Of a DNA stretch of 33,831 nucleotides, positions 1-6,373 are shown piece by piece (within the stretch, counting starts at the first letter, position 1; the number at the start of each line of letters is the position of its first letter). The position numbers and the translations under genes were made by a program. Under the pieces are notes generated by a model. That model saw only the letters and a program-made list of their open reading frames with translations, searched no databases and was not told the origin of the DNA. The stretch comes from Alphaproteobacteria bacterium 43-37 (GTDB lineage: Bacteria > Pseudomonadota > Alphaproteobacteria > 43-37): the NCBI GenBank assembly GCA_001897475.1, contig MKSY01000033.1, positions 1 to 33,831 on the forward strand, given 5' to 3'.

Positions 1-1
1 A

Positions 2-448
2 TTTTCTGCTTCAGATAGCTCTGAATATGTAGGAGACTTTGCTGTATTTGGAATCCCTGCTATAGTACCAACTCTTACCCCAACATTGGCTACGACTACA
101 CTATCAGCTTCTGAGGAAATGTCTTTAAGTGCTACACTTTCTGTCACTGAGACAGCTACACAGACGCTATCAGGTTCTATTTCCGCATCTCACACCTCTA
201 CATTATCCACAAGTAAGACCGCTACACAGACGTTATCAGATTCTGCATCATCAACAATAATTCAAACAGCAGCGTCTAGTTCCGACATAACTCCCCTCAT
301 TATTGGGCTTACTGTTGGAGGAATTCTGGTAGTGAGCATTTCTGCATTTGGAATTTATAAGTGTGTGAAAAAAGAAAAAAGAACAACCATTAATAAAGAC
401 CATGATGACAGACTACTTGGCGTAGCGTTAAAGGATATAAATTTATAG
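2..448 (+). CDS. C-terminal part of a Ser/Thr-rich single-pass membrane protein (5' end outside window)
   Basis: I do not recognise this family. The frame is open from base 2, so the 148 residues visible are only the end of a longer protein; a TTG at 86 lies inside the frame and need not be a start. In order it shows a short non-repetitive stretch (about residues 1-22), a Ser/Thr-rich stalk of about 70 residues in which TATQTLS recurs with a 22-residue period, a hydrophobic segment of about 22 residues starting near PLIIGLTVGG, then a basic stop-transfer KKEKR and a cytoplasm-like tail of about 25 residues. This predicts an extracytoplasmic stalk anchored once, C-terminus inside. That layout is uncommon in Gram-negative proteins and recalls eukaryote-like surface proteins of intracellular bacteria. 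There is no LPXTG motif or autotransporter barrel. Function is unknown. Confidence 0.7.
   Translation, partial: FSASDSSEYVGDFAVFGIPAIVPTLTPTLATTTLSASEEMSLSATLSVTETATQTLSGSISASHTSTLSTSKTATQTLSDSASSTIIQTAASSSDITPLIIGLTVGGILVVSISAFGIYKCVKKEKRTTINKDHDDRLLGVALKDINL
155..243 (+). repeat. Two imperfect 66-bp coding repeats in the Ser/Thr stalk
   Basis: GCTACACAGACG at 155-166 recurs at 221-232, and the similarity continues through the following codons (TATQTLSGS against TATQTLSDS). The 66-bp period keeps the frame (22 residues). The second unit is cut short by the approach to the membrane segment. More copies may lie upstream of the window. Confidence 0.7.
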
Positions 449-699
449 GATACTTTCCCCTGCATTTGGAGTGCACTCTGTTAAGACCGGACAGAAAGGG
501 TAGCATCCGGGGTTACACTTCTTTCTTCTTCTATCTCACCAGGAGAGTAGTGTAGGTTGCTCCCGCTCCAACTAGGCCTGTGTGACAATCATGGGCCTGA
601 CCATCCCCTTGGGCAGCTATGGAGAATGGCCTTTAAAGAATTAAGATCATGATCTTTTGTTATACTTTGTTTCCCAATATCTTAGCGGCAAAGAGTGCA
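449..699. other. Non-coding 251-bp stretch, possible decayed mobile element
   Basis: No open frame of useful length and no RNA gene is seen. The DNA is richer in C/G and different in texture from its flanks between about 465 and 635. TGTTAAGACCGGACA (478-492) recalls the tips of some IS3/IS481-type insertion sequences, but I see no matching inverted end and no transposase fragment. Short dyads such as AGGCC...GGCCT (near 584-608) are present. The resemblance to an insertion sequence is a recollection, not a demonstrated match. Confidence 0.3.
643..656. terminator. 14-bp perfect palindrome downstream of the first lysR gene
   Basis: AAGATCATGATCTT is fully self-complementary and lies 44 bp past the stop codon of the minus-strand lysR gene. 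On either strand the bases after it are A/T-rich but the stem has few G/C pairs, so it is a weak terminator candidate. It could equally be a protein-binding dyad. Confidence 0.25.
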
Positions 700-1659
700 T
701 TAGTTGAGCATGATGCTATTAGTGCGGCTCTTAGCTTCCAAGGCTTTTAGTTCTTGGGCTTTTTCTTCGATAAACGCTTTAAAAACTTTGATCCTTTCAA
801 AGTCTTTGAGATAGTCAGGATACAAAAGAAACTTGTTTGTTAAAATGGATTGCGAAAAATCGACGCCATCAATATGGATATGCACAACTGTTTGATCGTT
901 TGAAACAAGATATAAAGGCATTGTCGATAGGCCAAGGTTGGATTGAGTCGCAACGAGTTTGCTGTGGATGTCATCCACTACAAAGTCATGCCGCCTTGGT
1001 TTGTGATGTGGGCGGCCGACATATAGAAGAGGATTCAGCAGCCGTTCGTCGATGCTCACTAAAAGAGCTTGATGGTTAAAGGCGATAAGGCTGTGATGGT
1101 CAATATCTGCAACCGATTTAGGTGTGCCGTATCTTTGTAGGTAATCTTTGCCAGCAAAAACGTATTGTGAATATTCGCATAAATGATAGGCTTCTAACTC
1201 GGCAAGGTCAGATGGTTTAAAGGAAGATATTTGAACATATACGCCTTCTCTCAAGGAATGGTTGAGAGAAATCATTTCGTCTGAAATTAGCGAAAGCTGA
1301 ATATTTGGATATCTTTGTCTAAATTCAGCCAAATGGGGAATCAGCCAGAACGAGCCGAAAGAGCGAGGCGTGATAACTGTGAGGTTGCCCTCAGCCTTGT
1401 CTTGCTTTTCCGTTAGTGTGGCTTGCATTTTGACAAGCTCTTCGTATATTTGCTCAACGGTTGGAAAAAGAGATTTTCCAGCCTCTGTCAGCTTCAGCCC
1501 ACGAGCATGCCGCTCAAAAAGCTTAGTCTTCATTTCGTGTTCCAGCTGACTGATTTGGCGGCTTAAGGCCGACTGGGTAATGTGTAAAATTTGCTCAGCT
1601 GCAGAAAGGCTTCCTAAAGAGGCCACAGTATAAAAGGTTTTGAGGCGGTCCCAATCCAT
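700..1659 (-). CDS. LysR-family transcriptional regulator
   Basis: A 319-residue LysR-type regulator. The N-terminal winged helix-turn-helix (about residues 1-60) has the family signature, with LSAAEQILHITQSALSRQIS and LFERHARGLKLTEAG. A linker helix follows, then a periplasmic-binding-protein-like effector domain (about 90-300). Family members usually act as tetramers that sense a small molecule, often controlling a divergent neighbour. Here no divergent gene is present and the gene lies 188 bp downstream of rlmB on the same strand, so the targets cannot be read from context. The start at 1659 fits the family N-terminus (MDWDRLKTF); GTAAGG abuts it and GGAAG lies further upstream. It is a paralogue of the gene at 2630-3568: both share GTP...D.H in the effector domain and a C-terminal YPxYLK...RIK block. 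The effector is unknown. Confidence 0.9.
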   Translation of the reverse strand: MDWDRLKTFYTVASLGSLSAAEQILHITQSALSRQISQLEHEMKTKLFERHARGLKLTEAGKSLFPTVEQIYEELVKMQATLTEKQDKAEGNLTVITPRSFGSFWLIPHLAEFRQRYPNIQLSLISDEMISLNHSLREGVYVQISSFKPSDLAELEAYHLCEYSQYVFAGKDYLQRYGTPKSVADIDHHSLIAFNHQALLVSIDERLLNPLLYVGRPHHKPRRHDFVVDDIHSKLVATQSNLGLSTMPLYLVSNDQTVVHIHIDGVDFSQSILTNKFLLYPDYLKDFERIKVFKAFIEEKAQELKALEAKSRTNSIMLN

Positions 1660-1668
1660 CCTTACGAT

Positions 1669-1695
1669 CCATCTTCCAATTGTCCATCTTCCAAT
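1669..1695. repeat. Direct repeat just upstream of the lysR start
   Basis: CCATCTTCCAAT occurs at 1669-1680 and again at 1684-1695, a 15-bp period with a 3-bp spacer. It lies 10-36 bp upstream of the start codon, so it could be a slippage product or a binding site. It does not match the T-N11-A dyad expected of a LysR box. Confidence 0.5.
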
Positions 1696-1847
1696 GATAG
1701 CATAATTTGTCTAAGATTTAAACCATTAGTTTTGAATTGCAAAATAAATATCAGAGGCTCTCTGTTTGTCTTTTATTTGCTTCTCAGAGGTTTGAGTAGC
1801 GTTATCTGGATTCTAATGTATTGGGCTTAATAAGAAGTTAAGGCTGC

Positions 1848-2591
1848 CTATTTATTGGCCTCATAGAAGGTAATAGCGGCAGCGGTGGAGACATTTAATG
1901 TGCTAAAGTTTTCGCTGGTAGGAATTTTGGCGATGATATCGCAGTGGCTGGCCGTTAACCGTCTCATTCCTTGTCCTTCTGAGCCAAGAACGATGGCTTT
2001 CTTGTCGTATCCTTTTATATCTGTAATGAATTGTTTCCCGGTGCCATCCATGCCAATGCACCAAAACCCGCTTTTCTTAAGTGTTTCCATGGATCTAGCT
2101 AGATTGGTTACAAAAACCAAAGGAATCAGTTCAAATGCTCCTGAGGCTGCCTTGGCAATGGTGCCAAATTGCTGTGGTGAATGGTTGTGGGTGAGTACGA
2201 GGGCAGAAATATTGAATGCTGCCGCAGATCTAAGGATCGCGCCAATGTTATGTGGGTCGGTGACCTGATCAAGGACTGCTACAGTTTGCTTTGGTGTGGC
2301 CTTCATGCAAAGGTCCTCAAGATGCAAGGCTGGTAAAGGCTCAACCCATGCGGCGATGTTTTGGTGGACAATGTTTTGGCCAAATGTTTTTTGGAAAAAT
2401 CCTTTGTCGACAACTTCAACTCTGGCTTTGAGTGTGCGGGATGTTGCGGGCAGAGCCTGTGGTAATAACTTATCGTCTAAGGTTACAATTCTTTGAATAA
2501 CTCTTTTTGGATTTAGAGCGGCTGCTTTAACGGCGTGAATGCCGTATAGCCAATAACAGTTTGATTGTTTTTTTCCGTTTACCATTTGCAT
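1848..2591 (-). CDS. rlmB: 23S rRNA (guanosine-2'-O)-methyltransferase RlmB, SPOUT family
   Basis: A 247-residue member of the SpoU/TrmH group. RlmB methylates the ribose of G2251 (E. coli numbering) in the 23S rRNA P loop, using S-adenosylmethionine. The N-terminal substrate-binding domain begins at YWLYGIHAV (about residues 13-21). The C-terminal knotted domain has the three SPOUT motifs: DPHNIGAILRSA (112-123), LGSEGQGMRRL (202-212) and SENFSTLNVSTAAAI (226-240). The start at 2591 has AGGA 8 bases upstream; a second ATG two codons later is the alternative. The stop codon of the LysR gene lies 38 bp before this start on the same strand, so the two are probably cotranscribed. A position beside the Tyr/Gly/Trp tRNA genes is common in alphaproteobacteria. 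Confidence 0.93.
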   Translation of the reverse strand: MQMVNGKKQSNCYWLYGIHAVKAAALNPKRVIQRIVTLDDKLLPQALPATSRTLKARVEVVDKGFFQKTFGQNIVHQNIAAWVEPLPALHLEDLCMKATPKQTVAVLDQVTDPHNIGAILRSAAAFNISALVLTHNHSPQQFGTIAKAASGAFELIPLVFVTNLARSMETLKKSGFWCIGMDGTGKQFITDIKGYDKKAIVLGSEGQGMRRLTASHCDIIAKIPTSENFSTLNVSTAAAITFYEANK

Positions 2592-2629
2592 TAATCCGTT
2601 CCTATGACACCTAGCATAGGGCTGGCGTG

Positions 2630-3568
2630 TTAATCAACTTCAAATAGTTCTGGAGCTTTGATAAGTGCTTCAAGCAGGTGATCTTTGATTAATTTGATGC
2701 GCTGATAGTTTTTAAGGTAAGTGGGATACACAAGGTAAAGGTTGCGTTTAAACCCATGCTCTTTTGGGTCATAAGTGCCTTGGAGAACTTGAGTTCCTTC
2801 TTCGGCTGATAATAAGTGTCTTGGGAGCATTCCTATGCCAATGCCGGCTGAAACCAAAGATCTCATGGCAGTAGCCTCGTCAATGTGCATGGAAGGTTCG
2901 CGAGGGGCGGATTGGCGGCCAAGATACTGGAGGCAGTTTAGTTGTTTTTCGTTCTTAGCTGGCCAGTCAGCATAGTTTTCAAGCCTAAGAATGCGATGCT
3001 GGTCAAGGCTTTCAAAGTCATTTGGTGTGCCGTGTTCGTTAATGTAGTTTGGGTGTGCAAAAGGGTATTCATAAAATGAGCCTAATTTGCGCCATATATA
3101 TTGAGAGTCACCCTCCGGCTCGCGGCACGTTAATCCAGTATAAACCCCAGAATGATGGCTGGATAAGGCAAAAGATCGAAGGTTGTCAAAAGATAATTTA
3201 AGATCAAGTTTTGGATTTTGGCGCTTGAAATCGCCTATTACGGATGAAAACCAAGGGCAGGAAAGCAAGTTGTGGACATAAACACGCAATTCACCAGATT
3301 GTGCTTCAATTGGGCCTTTTAAGACCCCTTGTAAGCTCTGAAAGCGGCTGAGAATATCTTCAGCATAAGGAAGTAGGGTTAAACCTTCCTCCGTTGGCTT
3401 TAATCCAGTTGGACAACGATGAAATAAACTAACGCCGCCCAAAGTATCTTCGAGGCATGAAAGTTTTTTGCTGACGGCAGATTGGCTTAGGTTTCGATAC
3501 TCGGCTGCTTTCGTCATGCTTTCAAAGCGTGCGATTGCGCAAAAATTTTTTAGTAGTTCGATATCCAT
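2630..3568 (-). CDS. LysR-family transcriptional regulator, paralogue of the 700-1659 gene
   Basis: A 312-residue LysR-type regulator. The DNA-binding domain contains MTKAAEYRNLSQSAVSKKLS and LFHRCPTGLKPTEEG. The effector domain ends with YPTYLKNYQRIK. I place the start at the ATG at 3568 because MDIELLKNFCAIARF matches the usual family N-terminus and AAGGA lies about 10 bases upstream; a TTG at 3607 in the same frame would add 13 unusual residues. Its 3' end is 38 bp from rlmB, suggesting a lysR-rlmB transcript. Divergently, 152 bp away, lies tRNA-Tyr. Cys-rich patches in the effector domain (LLSCPWF, LTCREPEG) are not typical of the family, but their meaning is not clear. Ligand and targets are unknown. 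Confidence 0.9.
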   Translation of the reverse strand: MDIELLKNFCAIARFESMTKAAEYRNLSQSAVSKKLSCLEDTLGGVSLFHRCPTGLKPTEEGLTLLPYAEDILSRFQSLQGVLKGPIEAQSGELRVYVHNLLSCPWFSSVIGDFKRQNPKLDLKLSFDNLRSFALSSHHSGVYTGLTCREPEGDSQYIWRKLGSFYEYPFAHPNYINEHGTPNDFESLDQHRILRLENYADWPAKNEKQLNCLQYLGRQSAPREPSMHIDEATAMRSLVSAGIGIGMLPRHLLSAEEGTQVLQGTYDPKEHGFKRNLYLVYPTYLKNYQRIKLIKDHLLEALIKAPELFEVD

Positions 3569-3583
3569 ACGAAAGTTTTCCTT

Positions 3584-3622
3584 GTATACCGCGGTGTTTT
3601 TAGACAATTCCTACCTGTATAC
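3584..3622. promoter_or_regulatory. Two GTATAC palindromes three helical turns apart, candidate operator
   Basis: GTATAC occurs at 3584-3589 and 3617-3622, so the centres are 33 bp apart, on the same face of the helix. The proximal copy is 15 bp upstream of the lysR start. This would suit autoregulation by a multimeric LysR protein, but six-base palindromes arise by chance and no genuine -35/-10 pair is evident here. Confidence 0.25.
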
Positions 3623-3720
3623 TCTTTAAATAAGGTGTCACTTAGGCTATTCAAGTTTGAAAACTAAAATAATTCTGATTGATTGGCTGAAAAAAATGTA
3701 TTAAGCCATATGAGTGGTCT

Positions 3721-3806
3721 GGAGGGGTGGCCGAGCGGTCAAAGGCAACAGACTGTAAATCTGTCGACGTACGTCTACGAAGGTTCGAATCCTTCTCCCT
3801 CCACCA
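3721..3806 (+). tRNA. tyrT: tRNA-Tyr (anticodon GTA)
   Basis: An 86-base class II tRNA. The acceptor strands GGAGGGG and TCCCTCC pair with one G-T. The anticodon stem ACAGA/TCTGT encloses loop CTGTAAA with GTA at 3755-3757. A long variable arm follows, then the T loop GGTTCGAATCC, discriminator A and encoded CCA at 3804-3806. It lies 11 bases before tRNA-Gly, so the two are probably one transcript. I see no convincing promoter immediately upstream. Confidence 0.97.
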
Positions 3807-3817
3807 CCACCCTTTAA

Positions 3818-3891
<74 letters not shown>

Positions 3892-4067
3892 CTTTCAGGA
3901 TATTATTGAATGCTCTAAATCATGTGCTGATCTGTTGCCCTTCTTTAGTCGGAAGGGTGGTGGTGATGGCAACGGTTGAAGGATGGCAAAAAGAAGTCTG
4001 CTAAACATAAAAGAATTTTCTTGCGTGAGTGGGAATGGCAGCGTATACCTTCTTCAGCTGGAGCAAT
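3892..4067 (+). other. 176-bp spacer where tRNA-Thr and tuf often lie; nothing confidently coding
   Basis: In many proteobacteria tRNA-Thr and a tuf copy sit between tRNA-Gly and secE-nusG. Here there is no cloverleaf and no EF-Tu fragment. CCCTTC/GAAGGG (3938-3956) is a stem that could end the Tyr-Gly transcript but has no T run, and GTTGCC/GGCAAC (3934-3972) can form a wider enclosing stem. A 28-codon frame from ATG 3983 runs to a stop that overlaps the tRNA-Trp start, without family resemblance. The right end carries a probable promoter for tRNA-Trp. Confidence 0.5.
4021..4049 (+). promoter_or_regulatory. Probable promoter for tRNA-Trp
   Basis: TTGCGT (4021-4026), a 17-bp spacer and TATACC (4044-4049) resemble a sigma70-type promoter. 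Transcription would begin near 4056, about 12 bases before the tRNA. The -35 match is only moderate. Confidence 0.4.
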
Positions 4068-4143
4068 AGGAGCGTAGCTCAATTGGTAGAGCACCGGTCT
4101 CCAAAACCGGGGGTTGGGGGTTCGATTCCCTTCGCTCCTGCCA
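4068..4143 (+). tRNA. trpT: tRNA-Trp (anticodon CCA)
   Basis: A 76-base cloverleaf. The acceptor AGGAGCG pairs with CGCTCCT. The D arm contains TAGCTCAATTGGTAGAGC. Anticodon stem CCGGT/ACCGG holds loop CTCCAAA with CCA at 4101-4103. The T arm is GGGGGTTCGATTCCC, the discriminator is G as expected for tRNA-Trp, and CCA is encoded. It sits directly before secE, as in most alphaproteobacteria; the secE promoter starts four bases after its 3' end. Confidence 0.97.
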
Positions 4144-4146
4144 GGG

Positions 4147-4175
4147 TTGACAAATTAGGTTGAAGTGAATAAAAC
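4147..4175 (+). promoter_or_regulatory. Promoter of secE-nusG
   Basis: A perfect TTGACA at 4147-4152, a 17-bp spacer and TAAAAC at 4170-4175 (four of six -10 positions). Transcription would start near 4182, about 19 bases before the secE ATG. It lies immediately after tRNA-Trp, allowing secE-nusG to be made independently of the tRNA. Confidence 0.6.
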
Positions 4176-4200
4176 CTTTTCATCAAGAAGAAGTTGAGAT

Positions 4201-4404
4201 ATGTCAAAATCAAAAACAAGTGCTGTTGAGTTTATAAAGCAAGTCAGGCAGGAAGTTGGCAAGGTAACCTGGCCTACCCGTCGTGAGACAACTGTGACCA
4301 CCACTATGGTGTTTATTTTGGTTGGTGTTGCCGCCGTGTTTTTCTTTTTAGTAGACAGGGTCCTGGCATTTGGTGTAAAAACCTTCCTCGGGATTGGATG
4401 GTAA
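4201..4404 (+). CDS. secE: Preprotein translocase subunit SecE
   Basis: A 67-residue single-membrane-span SecE, the usual short form outside enterobacteria. It clamps the SecY halves in the inner-membrane translocon. The amphipathic helix with the conserved [15 protein letters not shown] block occupies residues 15-30, followed by one hydrophobic span (about 35-55). A purine-rich AGAAGAAG stretch serves as ribosome-binding site. The stop codon overlaps the nusG start region. Its partner SecY is encoded 25 kb downstream in the same cluster. Confidence 0.95.
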   Translation: MSKSKTSAVEFIKQVRQEVGKVTWPTRRETTVTTTMVFILVGVAAVFFFLVDRVLAFGVKTFLGIGW

Positions 4405-4943
4405 TGACACAAAAAGCGCATTGGTATGTTGTGAATGTTTTCTCAGGCTTTGAGAAAAAAGTTGCTGAGACTATTCAGGAGCAAGTGGTAAAATTAAGCC
4501 TGGAAGATAAGTTTGAGAGCGTCTTGGTTCCGACTGAAGAAGTCGTGGAAATTAAGAGGGGCGCTAAGGTTAATGTTGAGCGCAAGTTCTTCCCGGGATA
4601 CGTGTTGGTCAAAATGGTTCTTACCGATGAGACGTGGCATTTGGTACGTAATACGCCAAAGGTAGCTGGTTTCTTGGGTGGTAGGGGGAAGCCAACTCCC
4701 ATCAGCGAAGCTGAAGTAAAGCGGATTTTGCGTCAGGTTGAAGAGGGTGCTGAGAAGCCTAAGGTTTCTATTCTCTTTGAGGTTGGCGAGCAAGTTCGTG
4801 TTTGCGATGGGCCGTTTACGTCATTTTCTGGCATTGTTGAAGAAGTTGAAAAAGATAAGTCGAGGCTTAAAGTTTCAGTCTCGATTTTTGGCAGGGCAAC
4901 CCCTGTGGATTTAGAGTTCTCGCAAGTCGAGAAGATTGTTTAA
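4404..4943 (+). CDS. nusG: Transcription termination/antitermination protein NusG
   Basis: A 179-residue NusG. The N-terminal NGN domain ([14 protein letters not shown], then FPGYVLVKM and [10 protein letters not shown]) binds the RNA polymerase clamp. The C-terminal KOW domain ([11 protein letters not shown]...GIVEEV) contacts Rho or ribosomal protein S10. Translation may begin at the ATG at 4404, which overlaps the secE stop as TAATG, or two codons earlier at 4398; the shorter form fits the family better. Coupling with secE is implied by the overlap. It is followed by the rplK leader. Confidence 0.95.
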   Translation: MTQKAHWYVVNVFSGFEKKVAETIQEQVVKLSLEDKFESVLVPTEEVVEIKRGAKVNVERKFFPGYVLVKMVLTDETWHLVRNTPKVAGFLGGRGKPTPISEAEVKRILRQVEEGAEKPKVSILFEVGEQVRVCDGPFTSFSGIVEEVEKDKSRLKVSVSIFGRATPVDLEFSQVEKIV

Positions 4944-5005
4944 AGGAGTATGTGTGGTAGACAAGCCATTGTCTGACCACGCGCCCATTTATGAAAGGGT
5001 GAAAA
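4944..5005 (+). promoter_or_regulatory. rplK-rplA leader with a strong hairpin, candidate L1 autoregulatory site
   Basis: GTGGTAGACAA at 4954-4964 pairs with TTGTCT-ACCAC at 4969-4980, giving 11 base pairs around the loop GCCA with one bulged G. A second weak stem, CGCCC/GGGTG, encloses the region leading to the ribosome-binding site of rplK. In E. coli, free L1 represses rplK-rplA by binding the leader before rplK. This RNA sits in the equivalent place, but I cannot confirm the L1 recognition element by eye. Confidence 0.5.
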
Positions 5006-5434
5006 ATGGCAAAGAAGATTATTGGTTATATTAAATTGCAGGTTCCTGCGGGAAAGGCAAATCCATCTCCGCCTATTGGTCCGGCTTTGGGTCAGCGCGG
5101 GTTGAATATTATGGAGTTTTGTAAGGCGTTTAACGCGCAGACTCAGTCCATGGAGTTGGGGATGCCTATTCCAGTGGTGATCACCGCATATGCGGACAGA
5201 ACATTTACGTTCGTGACAAAGACGCCGCCAAATACATACTTCCTCAAGAAGGCTGCTGGTATTCAAAAGGGAATAACGACGCCAGGAAGAGGGACAATTG
5301 GTAAGGTTACCATGAAGCAGATTCATGAAATCGCGCAGCAAAAAATGGTTGATCTGAATGCAAATGATATTGAGTCCGCGGCGCAAATGATCATTGGGTC
5401 TGCGCGTTCAATGGGCTTAGAGGTAGTGGAGTAG
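5006..5434 (+). CDS. rplK: Large ribosomal subunit protein L11
   Basis: 142 residues, the same as E. coli. The N-terminal domain has the Pro-rich [18 protein letters not shown] block (about residues 22-39). The C-terminal rRNA-binding domain includes [16 protein letters not shown]11 binds the GTPase-associated region of 23S rRNA, is needed for EF-G and release-factor action and is part of the thiostrepton site. AGGG lies upstream of the ATG inside the leader structure. rplA begins 3 bases after its stop. Confidence 0.98.
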   Translation: MAKKIIGYIKLQVPAGKANPSPPIGPALGQRGLNIMEFCKAFNAQTQSMELGMPIPVVITAYADRTFTFVTKTPPNTYFLKKAAGIQKGITTPGRGTIGKVTMKQIHEIAQQKMVDLNANDIESAAQMIIGSARSMGLEVVE

Positions 5435-5437
5435 GCA

Positions 5438-6154
5438 ATGGCGAAGTTAACGAGGAAGCGTAAGCAAATCAACGAAATAACACGCCCTGGTGTCGCTTTG
5501 CCGCTGGCAGAAGCTTTGGCGCTTGTTAAAAAATGCGCAACAGCTAAGTTTGATGAAACGGTTGAATTGGCATTGGCCCTTAATGTAGACCCGCGGAAAG
5601 CCGATCAGGCGGTTCGTGGTGTTGTTACTTTGCCAAATGGTACAGGTAAGTCTGTCCGAGTGGCGGTTTTTGCCAGAGGGGCCAAGGCTGAAGAGGCTCA
5701 AAAGGCTGGGGCTGAGTTTGTCGGCGCAGATGACTTGGCCGATCGGATTTTAGCTGGTGAAATGAACTTTGAGCGGTGCATCGCAACTCCTGACATGATG
5801 GGTGTTGTGGGTAAGCTAGGTAAAGTTTTGGGCCCAAAGGGTTTGATGCCAAATCCAAAGCTTGGTACCGTTACAATGGATGTGGCTCAAGCTGTTGAAG
5901 CAGCAAAAGGCGGCCAGATCGAGTACCGTGTTGAAAAGGCTGGGATTGTTCACGCAGGGGTTGGTAAGGCCAGTTTTGGTGCGGATGCTTTGGCGGAAAA
6001 CATCAGGGCTCTTGTTGGGACGGTTGTTAAGGCTCGCCCATCAGGCGTTAAGGGAACGTTCGTGAAGAAGGTTTCGGTGAGCTCGACAATGGGGCCTGGA
6101 TTTATGGTTGATCAGGGCGCTCTTTTAGCGGAAGTGGCTGGCCCTAAGGTCTAA
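5438..6154 (+). CDS. rplA: Large ribosomal subunit protein L1
   Basis: 238 residues (E. coli 234). L1 forms the mobile stalk that moves deacylated tRNA out of the E site. The signature [12 protein letters not shown] (about residues 135-146) and the [20 protein letters not shown] block are intact. It is cotranscribed with rplK (3-base gap) and is the likely repressor acting on the rplK leader. GGAG precedes the start. The following 219 bases are the rplJ leader. Confidence 0.98.
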   Translation: MAKLTRKRKQINEITRPGVALPLAEALALVKKCATAKFDETVELALALNVDPRKADQAVRGVVTLPNGTGKSVRVAVFARGAKAEEAQKAGAEFVGADDLADRILAGEMNFERCIATPDMMGVVGKLGKVLGPKGLMPNPKLGTVTMDVAQAVEAAKGGQIEYRVEKAGIVHAGVGKASFGADALAENIRALVGTVVKARPSGVKGTFVKKVSVSSTMGPGFMVDQGALLAEVAGPKV

Positions 6155-6373
6155 GAAGGAATTCTTGAGTGTTCGTTGAACGCTCAAGTTTGTCGGGTGC
6201 GTGAAAGCGTACCTTGGTCTGTGACTACAGGTGAGTCTAACTTCTAAGTCACGAAAGTGGGCCTGTATAGAAAGAGTGTCAAAGCTCTAACGGACTTGAG
6301 TTGGGGAGTTTTCTCCCTTTGGTTCAACCCTTGAGTTTAGCAAGCTCAAGATAGTTATAATGGAGACGATCTT
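6155..6373 (+). promoter_or_regulatory. Structured 219-nt leader of rplJ-rplL (L10-leader type)
   Basis: Several hairpins are visible: CTTGAGTGTTC/GAACGCTCAAG (6164-6188); a six-pair stem with a GAAA tetraloop (6197-6212); CTACAGG/CCTGTA (6225-6267) enclosing CAC-GAAA-GTG (6250-6259); GTTG/CAAC around GGGAG-TTTT-CTCCC (6300-6328); and CTTGAG/CTCAAG (6330-6350). In many bacteria the L10-(L7/L12) complex binds such a leader to repress rplJ. CTTGAG appears three times and CTCAAG twice, so alternative pairings are possible. The stem at 6304-6317 followed by TTT could attenuate transcription. Confidence 0.65.
6164..6188 (+). terminator. 11-bp hairpin after rplA
   Basis: CTTGAGTGTTC pairs with GAACGCTCAAG across a three-base loop with one G-T pair. 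Only three T residues follow, so it may be a partial terminator or an RNA-processing site between rplA and rplJ. Confidence 0.4.

Noticed and set aside
3983..4069. 28-codon frame MAKRSLLNI... before tRNA-Trp, as a small gene or remnant of tuf/rpmG
   Set aside because: Only the ATGGCAAA start resembles tuf or rpmG. The rest matches neither, the ribosome-binding sequence is poor, and the stop runs into the tRNA gene.
6331..6361. TTGAGT and a perfect TATAAT in front of rplJ, as a promoter
   Set aside because: The spacer is 19 bp and transcription would start at or after the GGAG ribosome-binding site (6362), leaving rplJ without one. The T/A match is more likely chance within the leader.
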